Source: Verrucomicrobiaceae bacterium
Lineage (GTDB): Bacteria; Verrucomicrobiota; Verrucomicrobiia; Verrucomicrobiales; Verrucomicrobiaceae
Reading direction: 5' to 3'
NCBI GenBank assembly: GCA_027484445.1
Contig: JAIXSY010000005.1
Coordinates: 1 to 47,002 of the forward strand
Length of the DNA: 47,002 nt
Shown here: one piece after another, positions 12,001-16,114 of the stretch
Position numbering within the stretch: position 1 is the stretch's first letter
Layout: each line of letters begins with the position of its first letter
Translations under genes and position numbers: made by a program
The notes under the pieces: model-generated
Told to the model about the DNA's origin: nothing
The model's input: only the letters and a program-made list of their open reading frames with translations
Database searches by the model: none

Positions 12001-12495
12001 CCTAGTGATGTCTTCACGCCAGGCACGGCGGAGACTGCTGACCGCGTGCTGAGTTTTGACGCCACCACGAACAGCTTTGTCAGCACCCACCTCGCCGCTG
12101 AAGGCTGGAGCCGCGACTTCATCCTGCCGCGTCAGACCGGACTGATGGTCCACGTGCGCCACCAAGAGGTCACGCTTTTCCTCACCGGTCAGGTCGCTGT
12201 GCGTCCTTCACCCTCTGCGACGACCACGACTCGCCTCATCGGCAGTGCGCACTTCCTGGATGAAAGCCCCGCTGGCCTAGGCCTAACCGAAGGTCGTCAC
12301 TTCCGTGCCGCGACGAATCCTGCCACCGCCACGCGCCTGCGCCTCTGGAAACCCGATACCGAGCCGGGAAGCACCGGTTACGATCAGCTCTACCTTTCCC
12401 CTCAGGGTTGGATGCGCCAGGACAATGCCTCAAGCTTCGACCTCAGCACGCAGAAGATCCTGCCTGCCTTCCGCGCCTTCTTCCTGGTGCCCTGA
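1..12495 (+). CDS. Giant secreted GEVEDY / putative-Ig / SdrD-B-like protein (5' partial)
   Basis: The frame is open from base 1, so the true start and signal peptide lie upstream; at least 4,164 residues are visible. Order (window residues): GEVEDY-type domains with the motif at 50-55, 213-218 and 376-381; 11 putative-Ig repeats (387-1482); an SdrD-B-like domain (about 1485-1618, 'WIDGNNNGLRDTGEPG'); a propeller-like segment (about 1620-1925, 'NPHGVWFNGENVYVGG'); a fourth GEVEDY domain (motif at 2091); 15 more Ig repeats (2102-3420); two further SdrD-B-like domains (about 3422-3566 and 3570-3723); a DxDGDxLxxxxE calcium-type loop (about 3777-3802); and a C-terminal beta-rich domain with no repeats. 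I see no LPXTG or PEP-CTERM tail. Such proteins are extracellular, probably adhesins or envelope/matrix structures. The C-terminal part may match the verrucomicrobial TIGR02597-type family, but this is only an impression. Export route is unknown. Confidence 0.9.
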   Translation, partial: NVSIAPGTNNVAQALNITVPATALTGVNLGARFRLTSVNNPGPTGASGNGEVEDYVVSIALPPLDYGDHTGLPSASSTANAALRLGALVDTEFNATLNNIATGDDITGSDDEDGVNLPAMTAGAPSTIPVNVTNNSGSVAYLNAWFDFNNNGVLTDAGEQIATNVVINSGTTNATQNLDLTVPASASTGANVALRFRLTNSQNPGVSGNVGTGEVEDYVTTIAVPTTDFGDWLSAGDASSVASSNLRMGSLADTEFVSTRNAGASGDDSTGSDDEDGVTLAAGYNLGSSSSLSVVTTNLTGFVAYLNVWVDWNNNGSFTDSGEQIATNLLIASGTSATTQSVNFTVPSGAIPGGRGARFRLTNVLNTTPLGAVGTGEVEDYLLNVYCPTVTLTPTSLATPTVGTAYNATVLASGGTGPYVYGISTGSLPTGLTLTPSSGLISGTATSSVSQSFTLTATDLNGCSGSRSFTLAPVCPAITITPATATQGRLSTAYSQTLTATGGTAPYSGWTVINGTLPAGLSLSPTSGQITGTPTLAASPASNVTVRVTDANGCQGTQVIAIQICPTITVGPISLTAPTIGAGYNVTVTASGGASPYSFSIASGNLPAGLTLNPTSGLISGTATNGTATSFILRATDSNGCTGTRAYSLTPVCPAITIGPDSLPTAVLGSSYNQTLSVSGSSASYSFSLIQGQLPAGLTLSSAGLISGTPTSNASSIFTVRAVDSFGCQTTRTYTLTLSCIAISITPTTLSHGAIGTSYSAGLTAAPAGTYSWSIASGTLPAGMSLGSTTGTLSGTPTASGLFSFVARASNGPATVPELEFTTYNLDLVPGDSFNLRNYVRPKDGSSTPIDWGRVRFTYTEAGANDPTTPANWNLTNFNAGLPVTVTSADELAGGNSGAGQFRIYLVREGMSTFDDHAEIRIRASNTSAVLSAMANPAIPSACSGTQSYTLRICPALTLSPTSLPASTVGTAYSQTVTASGGTGPYTYAVSAGSLPVWATLNPNSGLLSGTPTQVSSASFTLQATDVNGCVGTRAYTVTAVCPTLTIGTTALSDGTVGVALNQTLSATGGTGPYAWTTASGSWPAGLSLSNAGVVSGTPTTANGMGSSVTVRATDVYGCFTETSVSVKICPVIAVNPTSLPAATVGAAYTTTLTGANGTGPYTFSVSAGTLPAGLSLSNAGVLSGTPSGSAAASFTVRAVDANGCAGTRSYSMTPTCPAIAITPTTTTDGTLGLAFSQTLTASGGTAPYGSWTVTSGTLPAGLTLGLTNGQITGTPTSANGAGSTVTVRTTDALGCQGSQTISIKICPVVTVNPTTLGTATVGTAYSQTLTGSGGTGPYSFSISAGSLPAWATLSPGGVLSGTPTGPTSATFTVRAVDVNGCAGTRSYTLTPVCAAITMTPTTLPFGVVSNVYSQQTFTASGGVGPYSYAIGTGTLPPGLGLSTAGVLSGTPTTAATYAYTVRATDSRGCVGTRSFTHVIHPASNIGSLVWIDGNNNGLRDTGEPGIDGVTVTLWRDANSDGDFVDAGESNYASVTTSGGGVYQFTNVPTGRYKLTLANPPPAAPWASRNVDLNDNQEDNDSNGYQRPIGGPVNSPTFDISLGESDLTLDFGLVPPATADERMVMYLADLNLDIIHKFVGSGSTGIEIPGSWGGIPWVRSYGSDATNGITNPHGVWFNGENVYVGGQRDTTSGTFRYNLQGQLQGRSVSSYRLTHVTLGDFIYYPNDTNVSVHSLTTGAELGRVNLTGTNAVTWGITVGGDGFLYVADNYQSSTFPNGSSVRGSGKVFRIDPKPSTFTAPATVSYSPIITGLNDLTGIDGDDEGNLYTAEVHLFGNPPVTSASRVRKYSPQGTLLATYNEPTPLNGVGVEDAWGLRWNPVDDKIYVATRYGDCVARLRSDTLAYDGAFIPFVPDSYGKTLSLQIESATFDFGDLPDTGAGVSALNYETAQENGGPSHVMNSTLRLGALVDGEHAANPSTNSQGDDLDNRDDEDSISTMPTFVKGQTTTLQVQVHNQTSTTAFLVTLFDWNMDGDFVDSGERIQTSVAIGTSGPINVSVPVPVSALANVNLGMRLRLSTTTGLTANGHASIGEVEDYLINVVCPVITFSSSSLPAPTVGSNYSQSVTASGGNAAYSYALISGSLPTGLSLSSAGVISGIATNTNSTTFTVRATDAGSCTGTQIYTLAPVCPTLTINPASPAMPVTSTAYNLALSASGGTAPYSYALTAGSLPAGLGLSGAGVISGVATSTASATFTVRVTDTHGCTGTRSLTLTPTCPSIVISPTALADGMMGATYSQTLSASGGSGTYSWSIASGSLPTGLGLSTSGVISGTPNGSNGAGTTVSVRVTDSAGCQAVQDVQIKICPVVTVNPTSLSNPIVGSAYTASLSGSGGATPYTYAIASGSLPAWASLNPNTGAITGTPTSTTSASFTIRATDPFGCSGTRAYTLTPSCPTIFPVPTALPAATVGTLYSQTLTPAGGTAPYSGFTVTSGTLPGGLTLTSAGVLSGTPTAGNGAGVSVTIRVTDANGCQGSQNVTIRVCPIVTVNPTTLTAPTVGSGYGATVTASGGSGIYTFAVSSGSLPTGLTLNPTSGAITGTASNNTAATFTLRATDANGCQGTRSYTLTPTCPGLSISDMSLPLAVVGSSYNHTLSPAGGSGPYTWALTSGTMPAGLTLSNAGQITGTPTGANGNGVSLTFRATDAFGCQVSKALTLKVCASIALTPNTLPDGTAGVAYNQTVSASGGTGPYTFAVASGTLPVGLTLSPGGVLSGTPTANVSANLVFSATDAAGCVGTRAYTLSIGCPAMDITPVSLPVAAVGVAYSQTLTASGGTGPYTWNVSAGTLPGGLTLSPTGLLSGTPTAGNGTGTSLTLRALDSTGCAVTRTFTFQVCPVIAVNPSSLPAPVVGTLYTQTLSGSGGTAPYSFAIVSGSVPAWATFNMTTGELNGTPTSTTSASFTVRATDVNGCSGTRAYTLTPACPAISLSPTTVNAGAVGSLYNQSLTASGGTAPYSSWTVTSGTLPAGLVLNPGTGAITGTPTAGNGAGVSVTIRVNDAYGCQGSQIYTFRICPVITVSPTSLTATTVGTAYSQTIAGSGGVGPYTFAVSSGTLPTWATLNPNSGAITGTPTSTTSASFGIRVTDANGCSGTRVYSITPACPTITISTTTLSDGIVGTAYNQPLSATGGTAPYTWTTVSGSWPAGLSLTPAGVLTGTPTAAVTPATTVTVRATDTYGCTRQQAVTVQICPVITLNPSSLPTPVVGTAYSQSVTASGGSGTYTYSVASGSLPAWASLNPSSGAITGLPNSTASATFAVRATDANGCVGTRAYTLAPVCPTLTLSPAGITGYVASALNQTFTASGGTGPYTAWTVTAGSLPGGLTLNSGSGLLSGTPTSAGTSTFTVRVTDANGCQGTQSVTVQVKGLTLGNRVWQDNNNNGLQDSGEPGVAGAVVQLMNPGSDNAIGGSGSAADVQVGAVVNTNASGAYAFTGLPGGSYYVRVMAPASYTHSSGTPATTDNDMDGNNDGAQPGGPGTPLFSPILTLTAGAESVTDGDSDPDTNLSVDFGLWAPMAVGNFVFLDINGDGRRNSGESLPYVYLELYREGDVPGVDLPFTVNSAGCGCKGRYLIENINPGRYFIHVPPSQFAAGMPLEGLVPVSTVVPGDDDVGQDLLFNASPTLQGANTAVFTLTPGQAPSGTAESGDEGSVDDDNDGNVDLTKDLGFASPSGTGFALALRERRNRDEDLVNGGADLAACCGDTVPTSGSTEATPTFASWQSSHPDTDGDALDQLAEYALGTDPADGRSGAGVFRMEFTAAGSADVLYTRPASGRADVRHELQMSLDGLVWATVESTPVLSIGPDGRQIVRHRQVEAHTVENRALFRLKLLLDADLNGTPEASAVTPAVMFSRETFPVGQRTLSMPLVKPELYAGHVTLSENRVTLPVAVTLPAGAACYLEDKTSGQSYEVDELASTDTVIVLEGAPPFSLSRASLRLHHTLADLLPSDVFTPGTAETADRVLSFDATTNSFVSTHLAAEGWSRDFILPRQTGLMVHVRHQEVTLFLTGQVAVRPSPSATTTTRLIGSAHFLDESPAGLGLTEGRHFRAATNPATATRLRLWKPDTEPGSTGYDQLYLSPQGWMRQDNASSFDLSTQKILPAFRAFFLVP
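1159..4446 (+). repeat. Ig-repeat block 1 (11 units, about 264 bp each)
   Basis: Tandem coding repeats inside the giant gene. Each unit begins with Cys-Pro (once Cys-Ala, once Cys-Ile), followed by TPxxLxxxxVGxxYxxTLxASGGTxPY, then LPxGLxLxxxxGxISGTPT, and ends in ATDxNGCxGTRxYTL before the next Cys. This is the putative-Ig (He_PIG-like) pattern. The fifth unit is interrupted by about 125 foreign residues (roughly 2440-2820). Repetition is at protein level with drifted DNA, although short stretches are near identical. Confidence 0.85.
6304..10257 (+). repeat. Ig-repeat block 2 (15 units, about 264 bp each)
   Basis: Second tandem run of the same putative-Ig unit, separated from block 1 by an SdrD-B-like domain, a propeller-like segment and a GEVEDY domain. 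I count 15 units from their initial Cys-Pro/Cys-Ala signatures. Most units carry a Cys in 'NGC' near the end and another at the next unit's start, suggesting one disulfide per repeat. Two flavours tend to alternate: one with 'LPAWATLNPNSG' and one with 'LPAGLTLSNAG'. This hints at expansion by duplication of unit pairs. Confidence 0.85.
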
Positions 12496-12514
12496 GTGCC
12501 TGGAACCGGCATTC

Positions 12515-12529
12515 CTGCCTGCGGGGCAG
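12515..12529. terminator. Weak hairpin between convergent genes
   Basis: CTGCC/GGCAG five-base arms around a five-base loop lie just after the giant gene's stop, in the 55-bp gap before the convergent DCC gene. There is no T-run on either side. It may help end transcription, but the evidence is only the short inverted repeat. Confidence 0.2.
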
Positions 12530-12550
12530 CATGACCAACCAAGGTCCGCC

Positions 12551-12955
12551 TCAGCCCAGGAAGCGCTCGCGCCACTCGGGGCGGGGCATCAGGCACTGCT
12601 CCTTTCGGCCAAAGAATCGATAGCGATTCGCTGCGACCCAACCGTAGGCCACATCCCGCAGTGATCGCGGAATGACCCTCAGCACCCGCAGCCAGGCGAA
12701 GCTACCACCCATCCAGCGCGCTAGCTCCAGCACGGCTTCGCTTTTCACCCAGCATCCCTCGGGCGTCAGCAGCAGCATCGTCTGCGGTTTCGTCGGATCG
12801 AACCCATGCTGCCGATACAGCTGTGAACCGAGTTCCGACTGGATGGAACAAAACTTCACCAAGCCCCGCCGATCGTGCGTCAGCACCCACTGCACCGTCT
12901 GGTCACAAAGATTGCAGACGCCGTCGAAGAGCAGCAGATGGGTCCAGTCAGCCAT
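12551..12955 (-). CDS. DCC-family thiol-disulfide oxidoreductase-like protein (DUF393)
   Basis: 134 residues, normal for the family. The defining DxxCxxC motif is near the N terminus (D11-G-V-C14-N-L-C17 in 'LLFDGVCNLC'), and the typical later features are present ('VKFCSIQSELG', 'SEAVLELARWMGG', 'RYRFFGR'). Members are small cytoplasmic thioredoxin-like proteins with an inferred but mostly unproven dithiol redox role. The gene is transcribed towards the giant gene and diverges from the secreted-protein gene at 13281. No functional partner is evident nearby. Confidence 0.88.
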   Translation of the reverse strand: MADWTHLLLFDGVCNLCDQTVQWVLTHDRRGLVKFCSIQSELGSQLYRQHGFDPTKPQTMLLLTPEGCWVKSEAVLELARWMGGSFAWLRVLRVIPRSLRDVAYGWVAANRYRFFGRKEQCLMPRPEWRERFLG

Positions 12956-13175
12956 GGTCGTAGTGGCGTCAGCCTACGCTCACTCACCCCTTGAACGCAA
13001 CCCCGGTGCCACTGGCAGTTCCGAATGCCGTCGAGGGTTCAGACCGATCCGATCTCCATGGCCTGAAAGCCTCCCATGCATCGCACGTCAAGGGCTCAAC
13101 GTGCTGCCTTCCCCATGCAGCGTCTTCTCGAGCCATTCTTGAGCAGCAAACGATCGAACAAAAATTTTCCATCTT

Positions 13176-13240
13176 CCTGTCAGAAACAAAGGCAGGTCGG
13201 CAAAGGGTGAGGTGCCTGCCACCATTGGGGTGGTCTGGCA
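13176..13240 (+). promoter_or_regulatory. Leader with mutually exclusive hairpins upstream of the 13281 gene
   Basis: The 325-bp gap 12956-13280 must hold divergent promoters for the DCC gene and the 13281 gene; I could not assign clear -35/-10 boxes. Near its right end, GGCAGG (13191-13196) can pair with CCTGCC (13215-13220). Alternatively, TGCC (13213-13216) plus CCACC (13219-13223) can pair with GGTGG (13229-13233) plus GGCA (13237-13240). CCTG at 13176-13179 can also pair with CAGG at 13193-13196. The alternatives exclude one another, as in an attenuator or RNA switch, but no known riboswitch class is recognised. Confidence 0.3.
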
Positions 13241-13280
13241 CATGTTTCAAACTCAACATCCCAACCCAACTCACATAGCC

Positions 13281-13742
13281 ATGAAGTTCACCCAAGGACT
13301 CATCGCTGGCAGTCTCGCCCTCGGGCTAATGGTCAGCGGCGCTCGCGCCGACGAACCTGAAGCCACGATCTGCGTGCTCCCAGCCATCCAAGACCAAGCT
13401 GAAATCACGATTGATGCTGGCGACCCCATCCTCGTCATCTGTGACCTCGCCCTCGACGAGGTCAAAGAGGGAGACGTCTCCGTCGAGATCACGGACGGCG
13501 AAGTGCCCCTCGACTGGGTGCTGCGCAACAACCTCAGCGGCACAGATGACGACCTCATCTTTGCCACGACGGGCACTCCTGTCACCTCTCCTGCGGTTCC
13601 TGTGGTCACGACGGATGCAGGCAAGGACGAAGCCACTGCGGACAAGGCAGCTGGTGTTTCTGCCCCTGCCAAGTCCATCGCCTCAGTCGGCAAGCGCACC
13701 TCTGCCGTGGTCAAAAGCGGTCGAGTGTTTCTGACCCACTAA
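13281..13742 (+). CDS. Small secreted protein of unknown function
   Basis: 153 residues from the ATG at 13281. The open frame continues upstream to 13212, but this ATG is immediately followed by a classical signal peptide (MKFTQ, then a hydrophobic stretch ending GARA before DEPEA), so I chose it. The mature part is acidic with two Cys (in 'ATICVLPAI' and 'ILVICDLAL'). It has a middle part rich in Asp/Glu, then an Ala/Thr/Lys-rich low-complexity C terminus ending 'SGRVFLTH'. I recognise no family. It probably resides in the periplasm or outside the cell. An inverted repeat follows its stop, before the outer-membrane transporter gene. Confidence 0.7.
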   Translation: MKFTQGLIAGSLALGLMVSGARADEPEATICVLPAIQDQAEITIDAGDPILVICDLALDEVKEGDVSVEITDGEVPLDWVLRNNLSGTDDDLIFATTGTPVTSPAVPVVTTDAGKDEATADKAAGVSAPAKSIASVGKRTSAVVKSGRVFLTH

Positions 13743-13775
13743 GCCTCCCCCACCTGTCTCTTCATTGGACAGATC

Positions 13776-13808
13776 GAAGCCGCCGAGGTCGAAGTCCTTG
13801 GCGGCTTC
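13776..13808 (+). terminator. Inverted repeat after the 13281 gene
   Basis: Perfect nine-base arms, GAAGCCGCC (13776-13784) and GGCGGCTTC (13800-13808), enclose a 15-base loop 34 bp after the stop. The following sequence is only modestly T-rich (CTTGTCCCTT). It is plausible as a terminator or mRNA 3' structure, or as a leader structure for the next gene at 13831. Confidence 0.45.
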
Positions 13809-13830
13809 CTTGTCCCTTCAGCCCTCTTTC

Positions 13831-15552
13831 ATGTTAGGCCGCACGCGTTTTCTCATCCTGAGTGGCCTTCTTGGCCTCGCCACAGCCCAGCATCTTCATG
13901 CCATCGGCGCCGAAGAGGCACTGCGGCCCGTCGCCCATCAGGAGCCCCCTCCAGCGGAGGTCGTGCGGCAAAAAAAGGCCATCTCGGAGGGAGAGGTGCT
14001 GGATGATGCGCAGCAGCTTCTGACGGCCCTGCGCGGCCTAGTCCTCTCTCCAGATGCCACTCGTGCTCTTTCGATGCAGTCTTCCGCCAGTGCAGGCATA
14101 CACGTGGAGGGGTTCAGCACTGAGGAAATCGCAGCTCTTCAGGCCGCGCTAGTCAGCTACCTCTCACAGCCAGTTTCTCTGCGCTCACTCGATGCCATGG
14201 CCGCGCGTGCGGAGGCCCTTTTGGAAACCACACGTGGCTGCATGATGCGTGCGGCTTTTCCACCCCAGGAGATCACCGCTGGCACAGTGGCCATGACGAT
14301 CCATCCAGCCAAGCTCGGAAAAATCACCCTGCGTGGCTCTCCTGCTTTTGGTGCGCCCTTCATCGCCAATAGCATCCGCTTGCGCAGCGGCGAGTCGATC
14401 CAGCGCGACCGCATCGCCGCTGATTTGGACTGGCTGAATGAGAACCCGCTGCGTAGCGTGCGCGCTGTTTTTTCACCCTCGGGTCAGGATGGAAGGCTCG
14501 ATTTAGGGCTGCAGGTGGATGCCGAGCGGTCGTGGCGCGTCTTTAGCGGCATCGACAATTCCCTGAGCGACAGGCTCGGTGACTGGCGCTGGTACCTGGG
14601 CGCTCAGCATGGGGATCTGTGGCGGCAGGACCATCGAATCACACTCCAGGCTACGGCGGGCTTCGATCAGCAGGCCTTACACGGTGGCAGCCTGACCTAC
14701 GAGATGCCGTTGCCTTGGCGGCACTTGCTGGAGTATGGCATCAGCTACTCCGAGAGTCGCTCCGCGCGGAATTCAGGCACCACCCTGGTCGATCAGAGTG
14801 GTCAATTTCAGCGTCACAGCCTTGCCTACGTGGTGCCTCTCCCACACTGGCACGGCTGGCAGGCGAGCTGGCGCTCAGGCCTGACCTTTCGGGATCAAGT
14901 TTACCTGCTTGATGCCACTGGACCTGGCGGTGCGGCCGCTCGGCGTGAGTTAAGCTGGCATGGCCTGCAGGTGGAAAATGGCCTCACTGCGAGCCGTCCA
15001 GATCGCCTTGGCACCACCCGCGCTGTTTTGCGTCTCTTGTGGAATCCCGGCGGCACGCCGCTGAGTTCAGGGGATGAGTCTTTTCGCCGTCTGGCCGCCA
15101 GCGACTCCGATGCTTGGATCGCTGAAATCTCCCTGACCCGCACTCTCAGCCTGAAGCGCGCGGGCATGCTCAGCGCGCGACTTGATGGTCAGTGGAGTGA
15201 GGGTGCTCTGCTCGCTGCTGACCAGTTTGCTCCTGCTGTTTTCGGACGTGTGCGTGGCTTTGATGAGATCACTGGTTATGGAGACAACGGCGCATCCCTG
15301 AGCCTAGAGTGGGCCACCCTAGGGTGGAAGGCAGGAAAGGCAGGCAGCTTCCGTGGGCTGAGCTTCATGGAGGGTGCCCTGGTCCACGAGCGCGCTACAG
15401 GAGCAGACGTAGAGCTGCTCGCCACTGGCGTCGGCATCCGCTGGCAGTGGCAGATCCTCTCCTTGCAGTGGGATCTAGGCCTACCCCTCCACAGCACCGC
15501 CAACACAGGCACCGAGCCCCGAGCGCGTTTTGCACTAACCCTGCGCTGGTAA
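13831..15552 (+). CDS. ShlB/FhaC/HecB-type outer-membrane transporter (two-partner secretion TpsB-like)
   Basis: 573 residues from the ATG at 13831. The frame opens at a TTG at 13765, but the ATG directly precedes a signal peptide (MLGRTRFLILSGLLGLATA). Periplasmic alpha/beta regions lead to a POTRA-like segment around 'GKITLRGSPAFG...IANSIRLRSGE', with 'LNENPLRSVRAVFSPSG' typical of the ShlB/FhaC POTRA-barrel junction. A long amphipathic beta-barrel follows and ends 'ARFALTLRW', an aromatic C-terminal residue expected for BAM recognition. TpsB proteins export large beta-helical TpsA partners across the outer membrane. No TpsA with a recognisable TPS domain is in the window. The giant protein upstream is a conceivable but unproven client. 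Confidence 0.8.
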   Translation: MLGRTRFLILSGLLGLATAQHLHAIGAEEALRPVAHQEPPPAEVVRQKKAISEGEVLDDAQQLLTALRGLVLSPDATRALSMQSSASAGIHVEGFSTEEIAALQAALVSYLSQPVSLRSLDAMAARAEALLETTRGCMMRAAFPPQEITAGTVAMTIHPAKLGKITLRGSPAFGAPFIANSIRLRSGESIQRDRIAADLDWLNENPLRSVRAVFSPSGQDGRLDLGLQVDAERSWRVFSGIDNSLSDRLGDWRWYLGAQHGDLWRQDHRITLQATAGFDQQALHGGSLTYEMPLPWRHLLEYGISYSESRSARNSGTTLVDQSGQFQRHSLAYVVPLPHWHGWQASWRSGLTFRDQVYLLDATGPGGAAARRELSWHGLQVENGLTASRPDRLGTTRAVLRLLWNPGGTPLSSGDESFRRLAASDSDAWIAEISLTRTLSLKRAGMLSARLDGQWSEGALLAADQFAPAVFGRVRGFDEITGYGDNGASLSLEWATLGWKAGKAGSFRGLSFMEGALVHERATGADVELLATGVGIRWQWQILSLQWDLGLPLHSTANTGTEPRARFALTLRW

Positions 15553-15651
15553 GGCTAAAACCCGTTCTCCAAAAGAATCTCAGATTGAGCTGCACCGGTG
15601 GGGGAAAGGCGACTGTCGAGGAAGTTCGCTAGGGCCATCGGGCTCCTGAGG

Positions 15652-16113
15652 TCAGGTCGTGGGCAGGGGGTGCTGGTTGAGGCTGGTGCGAAGGATGTTG
15701 GCCTGGGCTTGAGCCATGGCGGCGGCTTCTTCGGGGGCTTCGTCTTCCCAGCCAGCGAGGTGGAGGAGGCCGTGGATGAGGTAGAGGGCGAGTTCTTCGT
15801 CGAGACTCTGCCCATGCTCGGGGGCGACTGCGGCGGCGGTGTCGGCGCTGATGAGGATCTCGCCGTGGTGAAAGGTGATGACGTCGGTGGCAGTGGGATC
15901 GTCGAGGAATTCGGCGTGGACACGGGCGATTTCGTCATCGCTGACCAAGGTGATCTCGATGTCCTGGAGGTGCAGCAGAGGAACGCCATCGTGCTTGGCC
16001 TGGGCTCGGCAGTGCGGCAGGGCGATGAGGGCAAGCTTTTTCAACCAACGGAGGCGTGGGCGCTGGCGGAGGGGCTGCTGATGGAGGTGCAGGCGCGGCA
16101 GGCGGGCGGGCAT
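15652..16113 (-). CDS. ybeY: Endoribonuclease YbeY (rRNA maturation factor)
   Basis: 153 residues. Family markers are 'TDVITFHHGEILIS' and the metal-binding HGLLHLAGWED (H114, H118). YbeY is a cytoplasmic metal-dependent RNase for 16S rRNA 3'-end maturation and ribosome quality control. The third metal ligand, usually His in HGxLHLxGYDH, is Asp here (D124). The conserved Arg before the TDVLSF segment appears to be Leu ('AEFLDDPTATDV'). The start lies one base after the stop of the upstream HD-hydrolase gene, so the two are co-transcribed. This pairing recalls the phoH-yqfF-ybeY-era neighbourhood of many bacteria. Confidence 0.92.
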   Translation of the reverse strand: MPARLPRLHLHQQPLRQRPRLRWLKKLALIALPHCRAQAKHDGVPLLHLQDIEITLVSDDEIARVHAEFLDDPTATDVITFHHGEILISADTAAAVAPEHGQSLDEELALYLIHGLLHLAGWEDEAPEEAAAMAQAQANILRTSLNQHPLPTT

Positions 16114-16114
16114 C

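Noticed and set aside
15555..16034. Alternative minus-strand frame overlapping ybeY
   Set aside because: It is Ser/Thr/Pro-rich, typical of a frame-shifted shadow, while the overlapping frame carries the YbeY metal-site motif.
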